Positions 12,301 through 23,041 of a DNA stretch of 64,000 nt are shown here, piece after piece (position 1 is the stretch's first letter; every line of letters begins with the position of its first letter). The position numbers and the translations under genes were made by a program. The notes beneath the pieces are model-generated. The model made no database searches and was not told the DNA's origin. It saw only the letters and a program-made list of their open reading frames with translations. Source of the DNA: Liquidambar formosana (lineage: Eukaryota; Streptophyta; Magnoliopsida; Saxifragales; Altingiaceae); contig JBBPBK010000102.1 of NCBI GenBank assembly GCA_039720395.1, positions 62,001 through 126,000 of the forward strand. Reading direction: 5' to 3'.

Positions 12301-13471
12301 CATTTGGGAAGAGGAGCTGTTTCAATTTTTGCTCTAAAGGCTCTCTGAGGTAAGACTTTGCAAAGAAGCCCAATATAAGTATATTTGAAAATATTCCCCT
12401 TCTGGCCTCTACTTTGTCAAATCTTGCTGCCATTCTGTGGAGGAAACATTTTTTTTTTTGCTTTGAAGATGCTCTTTGTGGCAAGGTGTGGAAGGGGGTG
12501 GCCCCTCCTAAGGTGGAAGTCTTCTGTTGGCTAGCACTCAATGGCAGAATTATTGTTAGAAAGCTTCTTTGGTTGAGGAATGTCTTCTTATCTTGTGTTG
12601 ACATCTTGTGTCCTTTTTGTGGGGGAAAAGGAAGAGGATGTTGATCACCTCTTTGTTCTCTGTGATTGGTCTTAGAGAATTTGGGTCGGCTGCCTTAGGT
12701 GGTGGGGTTGGGTATAGTGCATTATGAACACTTTGCGGGGTCTCTCTCCTGGTTGGGTGATTCCTAGTAAAGGGGGAGTTTTTAAGCAATCTAGGATTCC
12801 TTGTTTTATTCTGTGATGTGGTTGATTTGGCTAGCTAGAAATGAATTAGTGTTCGACAAGAAGAGACTCTCTATCTCAGAGATTGTGCATCTGGCTATTG
12901 TAAGAACTACTATTTGGATCAAAGCCTTGCGAACTGAATTAGGCTACACAGTTGATGACTTCTTTAGATCCATTAATGGTGTCAGATCTTTCTTGATTAG
13001 GAAAAATAAATATAGGCAACCTAGAGTGTGGCTTGCTCCACCCCTCAGTTCTCTGAAGTTCAACGTACATGGCTCCACTAAAGGTAAGCCTGGGCTTGGA
13101 GGAATTGGAGGTGTTCTCAGAAATGATCTAGGCGCCATTCTCTGTCTTTTCTCGTCTCCTGTGGGAATTGTGGACTCAAATCTAGCTGAGTTGCTTGTCA
13201 TTAGGGAAGCCTTAAGAATTTTCTCTCAAATAGCTTAGCTAGCTCTTGCCATCTTATTATTGAATCAGACTCATCTGTGGCTGTGTGTTGGGTTAATTTC
13301 TCTATTAGAATATGGAAATTCAGATTTATCCTCAATGAGATCTCTTCCTTGCTTTGTCTGTGCAAGTCTGTTGATGTTCATTATGAGCCAAGGGAAGTGA
13401 ATTGCATAGCGGACTGGATGGCAAAAGGGGGGTTAGCAGGTTCGCTCTGTTTTTGGCTTGGTTATAAGTAG
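9306..13471 (+). pseudogene. LINE ORF2: endonuclease, reverse transcriptase, zinc-binding region, RNase H; broken
   Basis: The start codon position carries ATA instead of ATG compared with the related copy. Domains in order: an APE-type endonuclease (9357-9764; ILCLQETKLE, GNPYAPNDEVE, WCLCGDFNEV); a reverse transcriptase (about 10640-11660; LIPKCSS, SAFIRRRQILDRVLIANEVV, and the active-site box PQFTDDILIFYD); a zf-RVT region (about 12480-12640; PPKVEVFCWLALNGRI, CPFCGG); and RNase H (12801-13471; LKFNVHGSTKGKPGLGGIGG, SNLAELLVIREAL, EVNCIADWMAKGG). Numerous stops and frameshifts occur. Plant L1 LINEs with a C-terminal RNase H have this layout. Confidence 0.88.
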
Positions 13472-13740
13472 CTTGCGGTGCTCCTTTCGGGTGTGGTCTT
13501 CTTTGTTTTTCCCTGTTTCCTGTTTTTTTTCTACTGCCGTTTCGTGTCCTGTTATGGTTTAGGGAGTTTTTATCCTTGTGTTTTGTTAGGGTGTGTCTCT
13601 TTTCTCCTTCTTCATTTTTTTTTTTTTTTTTTTTTGGGTGGTTGTTTGTGGGGTAGTATTTCTCTGGTTTTGAGGTGTCTCCTGTTATCATGATCTTTTT
13701 TAATAAACCTTTTCCGTTGATAAAAAATAATAATAATAAA
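13472..13740 (+). other. LINE-1 3' UTR and tail
   Basis: A T/G-rich 3' UTR with a T tract near 13617-13635 ends in TTTTAATAAACC, then TTGATAAAAAATAATAATAA, a simple-repeat tail in place of pure poly-A. It abuts the right TSD. Confidence 0.8.
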
Positions 13741-13756
13741 ATAACAAAACTAGTGG

Positions 13757-14001
13757 ATCTTGTGAGATCCAAAGGAAATAGGTTTTTTTTTTTTTCATGT
13801 TGATTATGATAAAAAAACTTAGTTTTGAAAAATTCTTTACGGGGACAATTAAAGTGTTTAAACCCTTTTTCAATATAAATATATAGGAATATTACACCTC
13901 TATTAGTTTTAGTTAGGTTCAATATGACTTACGACCACACATGCACACGCACCTCACTAGGACCAGCTAATTGTGATATGATGGGCGTTCGAACAAGACA
14001 T
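13757..14001. other. short spacer, nothing recognised
   Basis: AT-rich DNA between LINE-1 and a MITE. A minus-strand open frame here runs through the LINE 3' UTR and has no domain. Confidence 0.5.
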
Positions 14002-14011
14002 GGCATGCACG

Positions 14012-14224
14012 GGATTTAGATTTGGTGCAATTGGCTACTTTTACTACATGGTGCAGTAAACGTAGGATTGTTGACATGTGGGCAAGGAGGAGAAATGGAA
14101 GATTGTTAAGCATGGGGCGTCAAATGCATCTCTCGAATTTCACCCTCCATTTTTCCACCTTGCCACATATCTTCAATCTTACTCTTACTACACACCATGT
14201 AGTAACTACACCAAATCAAAATCC
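14012..14224. mobile_element. MITE with ~90-bp inverted repeats
   Basis: The left end GGATTTAGATTTGGTG is matched by the right end CACCAAATCAAAATCC, and the similarity runs inward through ACTACATGGTG and CAAGGNGGA. Flanks GGCATGCACG (14002-14011) and GACATGCACG (14225-14234) form a TSD of 9-10 bp. That size fits a Mutator-type non-autonomous element. There is no coding content. Confidence 0.75.
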
Positions 14225-14355
14225 GACATGCACGTTGCTTTATCTTTTTAGGCTGATTATGTGTTAGCATCATTTTATTTATGGCTATTAGATCAATAAG
14301 TTGGGCTTAATACTGTGGCCGTTGGGCAAGCCTTGTTAATGTAGCCCAAACATTT

Positions 14356-14755
14356 GGGAACAGCTATTCCAACCCCCAATTTTTATCACCCCACCCCCCA
14401 TTCTTTAGGTTTTTAAAGTTTTATGCAAAATATAAAAGGTTTTTATGAATATCGGTTGCAACGTCCACTAGAAAACATCATTTTGAACAACTTTGTAGAA
14501 CAAAGTTTTTCCAAAATCTATCGTTTAAGTGGAGACTTTTTAGCCATTTATAGCCTTAATTTCATTTTTTGCCAAAAAGTCTATTTAATCGATAGATTTT
14601 GAAAAAACTTTCTTCTTCAAAGTTGTTCAAAATTATGTTTTCTAGTGGACATCGCAACTGATATTCGTAAAAACCTTTTATATTTTGCATAAAATCTTAA
14701 AAACCAAAACAAAAGGGAGGGGTTTGATAAAAAAGTGGGGTTGCAATTGCCCTTC
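14356..14755. mobile_element. MITE family H, copy 1
   Basis: A long imperfect hairpin: AAGTTTTATGCAAAATATAA near 14416 pairs with TTATATTTTGCATAAAAT near 14678, and CTAGAAAACATCATTTTGAA pairs with the copy around 14625. The flanks share CCCAAACATTT at 14345-14355 and 14756-14766, a TSD of about 9-11 bp. Two further copies of this hairpin lie at 26045-26435 and 36329-36727. Confidence 0.78.
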
Positions 14756-15124
14756 CCCAAACATTTTGATAGATTAAAGCTCAAAATGGCAAATTCTAGG
14801 AGTCTACATGTGCATTTAGCGTACAATTTCAAAATAAAAAGCTTTTTGGAGAAAAGCATCTTCAAAATGTTAGTTTTCAAAATGCATTTGGAAGAAAATG
14901 GGTATTTGGTGAACATACATTTTAAATGTCCTTTTGTGTGAAAAAATGGACAAACATCAGGATTTTTTAGTTTTATTACTTACACTCTTTTGTATTTTTT
15001 CACAAACATCATTTTCGAAAAGCTACCCCCATTAGTTTTTACTAAACTATCTTTTGGAGTAAATAACTTTTTCTAAAAGATAGTTTGAGTGAACGCATGT
15101 AAAATAATAAATTAAAATAAGGTA

Positions 15125-15255
15125 TTTGGGGGAATTTTAGATTGATTAAGCTATGGGAAAATAGTTACAGTTAGTAGTCATTTGTTAGGAAGTTAATAGG
15201 AAATAGTATTGAATTATAACTATTTTTCCCTAACCAATCTAAAATTCCCCCCAAA
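15125..15255. mobile_element. small hairpin MITE
   Basis: The left arm TTTGGGGGAATTTTAGATTG pairs with the right arm CAATCTAAAATTCCCCCCAA, continuing inward to GGGAAAATAGTTA/TAACTATTTTTCCC. It is about 130 bp long with no coding content. The TSD is unclear. Confidence 0.65.
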
Positions 15256-15435
15256 AAAATTAAAAGGAATTTGGGGTTGTATTAGACTATTCGTTTAAGA
15301 AAATTATAACTTTGATTAAAAAACCGGGACAAAATTTTTTTATAAAAAAAAGGAAAAGAAAAGGAGGAATAAGTCTATTAAAGTAGCAATTAATTTACCA
15401 ACCAAAAAAATTAGTAATTAAATTTTCATAGACAG

Positions 15436-15660
15436 TTCTAAGGGGTTAGCCTAGTGGTATGTTGAGCCTTGATAACCATCTCATGTAGCGTAGATTGATT
15501 GTTTGAAACACAACAAAAACGTTGATCTCCTTTATGGTTACCAGACCCAAGACCCAAAAGACTTGATAATACCCAGTGTGTGTGGGACCACACATGTCAA
15601 AAAGATTAGTCAAGGCCGAAGTGTTAGATACCCTAATTGATAATAAATAAATAAAAATTA
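15436..15660 (+). mobile_element. tRNA-derived SINE-like element
   Basis: The start GGGGTTAGCCTAGTGGTA resembles a tRNA head with an RNA polymerase III A box (TAGCCTAGTGG). A B-box-like GATTGTTTGAAAC lies about 55 bases further on. The element ends in TTGATAATAAATAAATAAA. It is flanked by CATAGACAG at 15427-15435 and 15661-15669, with AATT-like bases before both, i.e. a TSD. About 225 bp is normal for a plant SINE. The match to pol III boxes is approximate. Confidence 0.6.
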
Positions 15661-15699
15661 CATAGACAGAGCAGGAAGAAATGAGGAATTGAAGAGCAT

Positions 15700-16560
15700 G
15701 TATGAGAGGGAGAGAAAAATGAAGTTTTATGGTAGTTATATATAATCTATTTTGGTGCAAAATAAATGCCCACATTTTTTTTTTCCTTCTTCTTTTCCTT
15801 CTAGTTATAATCCACTTATGGTGAAAATTAAATGCCCACCCTATTTTATTGATCTTCTTTCCCTTGTAGTTATAATGCCCACCTTTTTTACTCTTCTTCT
15901 TTTAGTGTAGTGGAGTGTAGTGTAGTTATAATCCATTTATGGTGATGCATAAATGCCCTCCTTTTTCTATTGCTCTTCTTTTCCTTTTTTGAAAAAAAGC
16001 AATAAAGTTTATTTAAAGTCGTTGGACTTTTAATAGAGTTGTTTTGGAATACGTTTATCATTGCCACTTAATGCAGCCAATATGAAATATATGCCTCCTT
16101 TTGTTTGTTTTATTTTCTTCATTTCTAGGATGAAAAAATTAGACCTATTTAAAACGTATGGACTTTTGCCAGAACCGTTACTAATGCTGTGGGATGTATT
16201 ATTATTGTTGTTAATTTTTTTCGGAAAATGCTATATACAATATTTTATGTTTAATATGAAAATATAGCATTTTACGTGACATTAATTATATATAGAATTA
16301 AAAATCTCTTAATTTATTTAACACATCTTTTTTATTTGGGTAAATGTAAATTAAGTTCTATTAAGGGGTTGTTGTACAAAAAGTACTTCCTACGTACTGT
16401 ACGAAGTTGGTTTACCCTAAACCCTAAGCGCAGTGAAATGCAATGTTGAAAAAACTATGTATTGTGATTGAATTAAGATGTGCTAGATGATCGTTCTTTG
16501 TTTTTTTTTCCTTCTAGGCAGTTAGACAATATTTTGAAGGCAGGCTTAACAATTGCGCAG
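15700..16560 (-). repeat. orphan SPH far-upstream module (no gene attached)
   Basis: Words found upstream of the minus-strand SPH genes recur here: TTATAATCCATTTATGGTGA, AATAAATGCC-type runs, TTTATTTAAAGT..TTGGACTTTT, AATGCAGCCAATATGAAATA and ATTGTGATTGAATTAAGATG. The same words stand at 54.1-55.5 kb, upstream of SPH7. No SPH coding sequence lies immediately left of the block, so it looks like the remains of an older duplication unit. Small ORFs inside carry no motif. Confidence 0.55.
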
Positions 16561-16590
16561 ATGTAGCTCAAACTTAGACCAAATAATAAA

Positions 16591-17007
16591 TGGAAAATTG
16601 CACTTTAGAACCCAAAGTTTGAGTCAAATTTCACATTAGGGTTCAAAGTTTAAATAGTGTTAATTCAATTCCCAAATTATTAGTTGATTTGTAATTTAGG
16701 GCTTGCCAAAAAATTCTTCTATGTTATTCATACTTTGTCCTTTTTATGGATTTGAGAAATCCTATTTTACCCCATTCAATATTTAATAAACCTTTATATT
16801 TTGACCAGATTTGAATCACTTTGCTATCAGATATCGATAGGGGTAACATAAAGAGGGAGAGAATATAAGAGTGATTAAGATCTTGTCAAAATATAAAGCT
16901 TTTTTTTGATGTTGATAGAGAAAAAATAAGATTTTCAAACCCATAAAAAGAGCAAAATAAAGACAATACAGAAATTTTGACAACAGGCCTCAAATTGCAA
17001 TTTACCA
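16591..17007. mobile_element. MITE with short inverted ends
   Basis: The left end TGGAAAATTGCACTTTAGAA and the right end CAAATTGCAATTTACCA are imperfect inverted repeats. The flanks AATAATAAA (16582-16590) and AGTAATAAA (17008-17016) are a 9-bp TSD with one mismatch, as for Mutator-type insertions. There is no coding capacity. Confidence 0.6.
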
Positions 17008-17400
17008 AGTAATAAAATATAAATGCAACCGTTCAAGGAAACAATTAGGCATGGTGACATCACGCTTTTGGTTTTTGTTTCTTGTTAATATATATATATT
17101 TTGCAAGAACTTCATTCAAACACAAAAGGAGACATAGTATGTAGATAAACAAATAATAATAATAATTATAAAACAAAATAAAAAAAGAAAGATAAATTAC
17201 AAGACACCCATCTAATGTTTAGTCGGCCTTTTTTACATAATCGCTCAAAAGAAAATTAGATTGTAATGTGATCCAAACACTTTTGCGAAATCAAGCATTT
17301 TATTCATTCAAACATCAAAAGATATATGCATAAAATTATTCAGGTAAACATGAAAGCATATTATTTCCCACTAAATGACATTGCATGGGATCGCACTCCA

Positions 17401-17826
17401 TCATCGATGGTTACTATTCCACTTATCGCAAAGACTATATTGATAACTCCCTTCACTGATCCATAGACATGGCCCGTCTGGTCCTATAGACCATAAACAT
17501 TTGGAATCACACCGATCCGTATCCCTTTTCTGAATGTAAATATCGTAATAGTGGATCACAGATTGCCACTGAAAGCTGCAATAAAATTGGGTATTCCTTA
17601 CAATAAAGTTAGGCCTGAAATGAAATAGATAACGGCCTTGATATGGGAGCACGTGCTCGCCCAGATCGTCGTTCTTAGATTTGCAGTGCACAGTAAGGTC
17701 CAAGCCCTTGCCCAAGTCATTCGTGATGTTTACTAGGGTTTTTGACCAAGGAAAAAACCCTGCTTCACACAAAGTAGTGAACAAAAAAAGGGTTATTAGC
17801 AGGACATGTCTATTGAATAGATTCAT
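17401..17826 (-). CDS. SPH1: S-protein homolog, secreted
   Basis: This 141-residue single-exon protein has a signal peptide (MNLFNRHVLLITLFLFTTLC, cleavage after about residue 22, EA-G). The SPH/S1 core follows: VNITNDLGKGLDLTVHCKSK (33-51), NDDLGEH, YLFHFRPNF, TQFYCSFQW (79-87), HYYDIYIQKRD and RCDSKCLWSIGPDGPCLW. Cys 48, 83, 106, 110, 120 and 133 are probably disulphide-bonded. The length matches the family. The founder of the family is the poppy stigma S determinant; most other members are secreted and of unknown role, so no partner is claimed. A TATA box (TATAAAATG, 17887-17895 on minus) lies ~65 bp 5' of the ATG, and an AATAAA signal lies ~100 bp past the stop (17298-17303). It looks intact. 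Its closest relatives here are SPH2 and SPH7. Confidence 0.9.
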   Translation of the reverse strand: MNLFNRHVLLITLFLFTTLCEAGFFPWSKTLVNITNDLGKGLDLTVHCKSKNDDLGEHVLPYQGRYLFHFRPNFIVRNTQFYCSFQWQSVIHYYDIYIQKRDTDRCDSKCLWSIGPDGPCLWISEGSYQYSLCDKWNSNHR

Positions 17827-17886
17827 GTTTGTGATCTTTTGTTGGTGGGGGAGGTTTGGGATTTATGCATGGGCTTGCTTCGGTCT

Positions 17887-17895
17887 CATTTTATA
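17887..17895 (-). promoter_or_regulatory. TATA box of SPH1
   Basis: On the minus strand the sequence reads CTGTATAAAATGAG, about 65 bases before the ATG. Each of the other group-1 SPH genes has an equivalent TATAAAA at a similar distance. Confidence 0.65.
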
Positions 17896-18164
17896 CAGGA
17901 TTTGATGGAGAGTGTGCCCAAAAGGATGCCTGGTTAAGTACGTACGTAGGTGGCAACTTTTAAATGCAATATCAATTAAATGCAGGCTATTATGGAAAGC
18001 AAATAGGTTTTTCGGTGTAATTTGTTGTCTCTGTTTTTCGTTTTAATTACCAATATTATTTTTGCCACTTGGGGTAAATCAATAAAATGGGCCAAATCCA
18101 TAATTTCTAATCAACTTTCCAAATTATGATTCTCCAACAATGAATTTTTATTGTAGTTATAATG

Positions 18165-18400
18165 CTTTTAATTAGAACACTACTTGCCTCCATCTTAGGG
18201 TGGAGGAGTTCCTCTCCACCTTCCGACAACAAGCCAAGTCGGCCACGTCTACTGTGCCTTATCATTTTCGAGACAGGAATTCTTCAAAAACTTCAAAGTA
18301 TGATGATTTTGTACTTAACTGCTAGAGGTCTTAGATATATATATCCTCACTGTGAGCTAGATTGTGACATTCTATAAGTCACCAAGACCAGTCCTATCAT
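18165..18400 (-). repeat. dispersed repeat; inverted relative at 29.69-29.85 kb
   Basis: Read on the minus strand, it shares with 29690-29850 the words TGACTTATAGAATGTCAC / GGCTTATAGAATGTCAC, AAGAATTCCTGTCTCGAAAA and AAGGCACA...ACGTG, in the same order. The unit may be a SINE or the end of another element. No domain is visible. Confidence 0.5.
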
Positions 18401-18683
18401 TTATTTTTATTGTCTTCTTTCTTTATTTTATTTTCTTTCTTTTAATAATATTTTGAATTGTTTTGCTTTTGTGCAAACAACTCTTCATTTAAAAAGGAAA
18501 AAAGTTTCCTCTCTACCTTCATTCATTTTCTTCTGCATGTCATATATTTTGGAAAATTTTAAATTTAAAAACACTAACAAACTGTTACATGGATATAGAC
18601 ATGTGGATATGTATTCATGTTAACAAAAATATGTAATACGCAAATATAAACTTATGAAAATATACTTACAATTATATATATAT

Positions 18684-18806
18684 GGGTTTTCTTAACGTGT
18701 GCCCTTTCACTATTCTCTATGTATTTTCACCATTCTCCATAGAATGATTGGTTCATTTATTGCAGCTTAACATGTGTCCTTAGGGCACATGATAAGAAAA
18801 CCCATT
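18684..18806. mobile_element. short hairpin MITE
   Basis: ATGGGTTTTCTTAACGTGTG pairs with CACATGATAAGAAAACCCAT at the far end. The flanks are TA-rich (TATATATA/TTATATAG), so a TA TSD cannot be told from background. It is about 120 bp long. Confidence 0.55.
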
Positions 18807-20019
18807 ATATAGACATGAAAATGCATGTACACAATTAATTTTGCTTATTTATTTGAACAAATATATGGCGAAATATGAGTGGTAGAAGGGGAAGAGTTGC
18901 TGGCAAGTATTTTTCACACTTCTATTGTTTTATGGTGAATAAATAGAGGCCTGCCCCCCCCCCCCCCTTTTTTTTCCCTTCCTTTTCCTATTTTGAAAAG
19001 AAACAATTGAACTTATTTAAAGCGGATGGAGTTTTGCTATACATGGGATGGGAATGGATCCTCTCCAGTAGAGGAAAACTACTGGATATCTAGTAGTATC
19101 ATGATCCACTCGACACGTTAACAAAAAGCAAAATAAACGACCAAGATTTCTGGTTAGTTATATATTGATCAAAATACTGCCTCCTTTTGTCATTCGGGTC
19201 TGGAACTGGTGTCTAACGGAGGTTAAAACTGACAAAAATAAAAATAAAAATAAAAATACGTTCTTTGGGTTTGCAAAAAAATTGAAAAAATATTTCTAAG
19301 TCTTCATCATCTTCGATTCTCTCTCTCTCAAACTCTCGCTCTTTCTGTGATGTGTCTGACAAACCTCGTCATTACATCTAGGGTTTCTAATCCTAACCTT
19401 CACGCAAAATTTTTTTTCTTTTTAAATAATTTTAATATCAACTACTTTTTTTTTTTTTTTGATCAAAGAAAAATTAGATTATTAATGAGGTTAGAAAACA
19501 AGGAACACCCCGCAACAAAACAGCTATACAAAAAGAAACAAAACCCCCGACAGCAAGATGATACACCCTAAGTGAAACAACAAGGAACACCCCACAGCAA
19601 TATAGCAATACAGAAATAAACAAAACCCCTACTAGCAAGATGGTACACCCAAAGCGCAAGCACACCCTCCAACACACCCTTCATCAGAACAAGTGATAAA
19701 AGAAAAACAGAGGTGCAGCAAAACAATGAAAAAACAGAGGAAAACAGAGACTGCAAGTGCTGCAAGAAAAACCAGAAAGCATCTGAAGAAACACCGTGAC
19801 ATATTTTGCAGACTCCCCATCAATAAGCATATGAACACTGCCAGCCCCTAGCCCTCCGCCATGGATATATTTTGCAAACTCCCCATCAATAACTAGAAAG
19901 CATCTGAAGAAACACCAGGAGAATTGAAGCCAAGAAAGCTCACAGCCAAGCCAAAAAAGGATCTGATCAAGAAACACCTCCCTTAGCCATCCAATCCGCA
20001 ACACAGATTACCTCTCTTG

Positions 20020-20366
20020 GATTATGAGAGAACATAGGAAAAAGCACAATCCGAAATGATACCCTTCAAAAGAGTGAATCTGTCTTCAATAAAACTCACC
20101 TTGCTTGATGAAGATATCATAATCCCAGCAAATACATAAGCCTCTAGTTGAACCGTGAGCTTTAACCCGCATAAACTCTACCTTACTGCTACCCCTATGT
20201 GTCTAATAATCTTTTGATCAATCACCTCCAATTTGGTTTCTTGCAAACAGAGAAAAACAACCTTTTTCTTAAAAATTAATTTCTTATTAGCTTTCCTTTT
20301 TATCTGAGAACCGAAACCTCTTATATTCCAAGAGAGCACTTTGATCTTCGAACCTGGAGACGCCAT
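20020..20366 (-). pseudogene. LINE-2 ORF2 relic: endonuclease start fused to RNase H tail
   Basis: The relic begins at an ATG with MASPGSKIKVLSWNIRGFGS, the normal start of a LINE endonuclease, and continues to VVFLCLQETKLEVIDQKIIR. Frameshifted endonuclease sequence follows to about 20030. It then reads PREVICVADWMAKGG, which matches the RNase H C-terminus of LINE-1 (PREVNCIADWMAKGG). Compared with LINE-1 about 3.7 kb is missing between these points. Confidence 0.75.
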
Positions 20367-20398
20367 AGCTAAGCCCCAAAAACCCGAACCCTTAAGCC

Positions 20399-22496
20399 TT
20401 AATTACAGCAAAGAGCTTTGTTACCACCATTTTGCGCAATCTTAACCAAATTATCGACAATTTCTTGATCATTACCAAACCCCTTAACTCCCATACGATT
20501 CATCAAATCCCAGGTTTGTTTAGCTTGATCCAACAAGACCTTATTCCTGTTAGCTATACCACCATCTGAGATTGAAGTACTACCCACAGGAGAGGATGAA
20601 AAGGAGTCCCCTTTGTTCTTAAGATTGGACTTAAGATTCTTCTTGTTCTTGCTACCACGAAGACGCTTCCTCCTTTTGGAAATTAATCCCTTCTTGTTCC
20701 AACCCAGAATATCATTCAAAGCTCTCTTCTTTCTCTTAGCTGCACGAAGATACTTTGAGTTCCTTAAATTATGATTGACGAATATGGGGTCATCAACCTC
20801 CACAGCTAATGAGTTGCCCTCCTGTTGTGATGGTGGAACACAATCAGATTTACTACTGGAGGGACAAACCCTACCATTGCAATGTTGTATAGGGGATGAA
20901 GAGACTGATGGGAGATCTGAAAAAGAAGGAGACACATGAGAGGCAAGAGCTAGCTCAAGAAATTCATAACCCATAGAGAGAGATTCGGCACTGATTAGAG
21001 GCCCAATAGGCCTAGAATCTTCTCTACATTTTGGCTTAATAGCATAATTGGGCCTAGCACCCTCACAACTTCTCACGTTTGAACCAGAGTTGAGCCAAGA
21101 CCCAGATGCATCAACAAGTCCAAGACCGTCTTTCACCAAAGACCTTGGGTTACTGGCAACCCTCAAACTTGAATTGCTTCCATAGCAATGATTGCCACAA
21201 TTCTCAATGCCTATGGGTTCCTTCAACTTCCTTTCTGCTTATTTGAGCACCATGTCTTTATAAGAGGCAATGTTTATGGTGCCACAACTCCCAGTGTGCC
21301 TATTCATCTCCCCAGATAAATTTGAATTCTAAAAATTTTGAAATTCTCCCTCCTCTTGAAGAATAGAGCCCCTATTATCTTTCGCCACTTCAGCACCATT
21401 ATCCAACTCAGTAGCCACGTCATCATTAGCATTGTTGGAGAGATTCGTTCCGGATCCCATGTTGCCTTCATCCTCTAAAACCTGAATTGGGGAAGATGAT
21501 GATGAAGTCTCCTTATTGTCACCAGAATTTGTCCAACACTTTAAAACCTTGGTTTGAATGGACTGTAAGGAGAAGCTTACACCTAACTCTTCCCTCACTG
21601 TGATAAGAAATTTTTCCGCCTTAATTTCTAACAACAAATCTTTGTGAATAGGCTCTCTAAGCTTAGTGTAAACTAGAATTCTTCCTTTGTCAAGAACCTT
21701 TTTAGTAGAAGTATTATGATCTATGGAGGTTATGCATCCAAATCTTTTTCCAATTTCATTGAAATTTGCCATAGTCCAACCATGAAGAGGGACACCTTCA
21801 ATACTTAGCTATACCAATCGTTCCGTAAGTCGCAAGCTTGATTTCCAAACTGATAATTTAGAGAACCATTGAGCCAACCAAGTTCTTTGTTCCAAGTAAT
21901 ACTTCATAATTTCCTCTAATTGGAATTCCACAAGAACTAATAAACCTCCCAAAAATCTGATATTTATGTCAAACACCCTTTCTCTAATGATTGCTTCCTA
22001 TAGACTAACTAAAGATTTCGTGTTGGCTACTCTCCCCACCATGCATCTGTTCAACCAATCCTCGTCAGGGTCAGCTGCTTGTATGACTTCGATAGTGTTC
22101 CTCTCATGTGTGACTACATGTTAAGTTTGGGCTTGGAGATTCTTAGGCATCCTTAACTGATTGGGAACAGGGGTTGAACTAGAATCCTTCTTAACCCAGA
22201 CCTGCTTATTCTTCCATTTATTAGGCTTACGAGGAGCAAACCTGGGAATACTAAAGGCAGCCCGCTTGGCAGAGATTCTCCTATTACAGCACCAAGCACC
22301 GTTTGCTTTTAAGATAGCAAAATCTGCGTCCTTCTCCTGGAAAAACCTAACAAACCCATACTGGCAATTTTTCCTTTTTCGCAATCTCCACGGAACAAAA
22401 ACATCAGCAATTTCTCCATACCACTTAAACATATTTCGCAGCCACCAATTATCCATGCGCCCTGGAAGATTATCTACAAATAGCGTAATGCTCTGA
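20399..22496 (-). pseudogene. LINE-2 ORF1 (RRM/DUF4283-type RNA-binding protein), lightly broken
   Basis: RNP2-like ITLFVDNLPGRMDN and RNP1-like YGFVRFFQEKDAD mark an RRM at the N-terminus (22496-22270). The middle part (ERVFDINIRFLGGLLVLVEF; SIEGVPLHGWTMANFNEIGK) follows through a few stops near 22120, 22000 and 21810. An open frame runs 21772-21329. A basic C-terminal part (21226-20399) carries KRKKRALNDILGWNKKG and ends ALCCN. Only about five lesions separate it from an intact ORF1, fewer than in LINE-1. Confidence 0.78.
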
Positions 22497-22599
22497 CTCC
22501 TTCTACCACCATCAAATCCACCTCTTCAGGTTTTGTGAACATGCAAGTTGGGATTTTTATGATGGGGAAGGATTCAAATAATAATTGCAAATTAGCGTC

Positions 22600-23041
22600 T
22601 CACAAGCCTTCAAGGAGAAGCCGTGAAGAAGCCCATCGATGAGAAAAAAAAGAATTGAGTAAAAACGGAAAACAGAGGCTGAGCAGTGAGCATATGTGTG
22701 TTAAACAAACTAGTCTTCTTTTGGGTTTTGCCAGATGCCATACGCTTGAAATTAATTCAAGATTTTTTGTTTTGGCCCTCAAATCTTGTCCTTCCATTCT
22801 AGATGCAACAAGCTTGAGATATTGTTTACTCGTTGAGAGAGAAGAAGGCTGGAGCTACTTAGAGGAGCTGTGTATGGCGGGGTGTTTGGTCGAGAAAGAG
22901 ATGAGAAGTTTAGAGCTGAGAGAGAGAGAGAGCGCACTCGTGGGTGGACGAAATCACTGGAGTTCCTTTTATGATTATTATTGTTTAACTTTCGTGAGAT
23001 ACCGTTACCAAAGGACATAAAAGGGCTTCGTTTTAGTCATG
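22600..23041 (-). other. region between LINE-2 and the right inverted repeat
   Basis: CT-rich on the minus strand, with GAGAGAGAGAG at 22919-22931. It may be a LINE 5' UTR or part of the outer element. Overlapping small ORFs on both strands show no motif. Confidence 0.4.

Larger units (their letters stand above)
6947..13740 (+). mobile_element. LINE-1 (local name): near full-length L1-type LINE, decayed
   Basis: Two ORF regions lie in LINE order, then a 3' UTR ending in TGATAAAAAATAATAATAATAAA. The element is flanked by a TSD of 16 bases with one mismatch: ATAACAAAACCAGTGG at 6931-6946 and ATAACAAAACTAGTGG at 13741-13756. This sets the ends precisely and shows that the copy is not 5' truncated. 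Both ORFs carry many stops and frameshifts, so it is not mobile by itself. Its C-terminus closely resembles the end of the LINE relic on the minus strand at 19.4-22.6 kb, so the two are related. Confidence 0.9.
19446..22600 (-). mobile_element. LINE-2 (local name): internally deleted L1-type LINE
   Basis: Read on the minus strand: ORF1 (22496-20399), the first third of the ORF2 endonuclease, then a jump into the last ~25 residues of RNase H, a GT-rich 3' UTR with internal repeats and a T tract at 19446-19460, which is the poly-A tail on the coding strand. The reverse transcriptase, the zinc-binding region and most of RNase H are absent. The 5' boundary is uncertain, because DNA upstream of 22500 does not match LINE-1. 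Confidence 0.8.

Noticed and set aside
13332..13922. 196-codon minus-strand ORF at the LINE-1 end
   Set aside because: It runs antisense through RNase H and the T-rich 3' UTR. Its Lys-rich composition is the complement of T tracts.
19474..20004. Several overlapping minus-strand ORFs of 65-106 codons, rich in Phe, Leu, Cys and Val
   Set aside because: They lie in the GT-rich LINE-2 3' UTR. The repeated words (TTGCTGTGGGGTGTTCCTTG) create similar frames.
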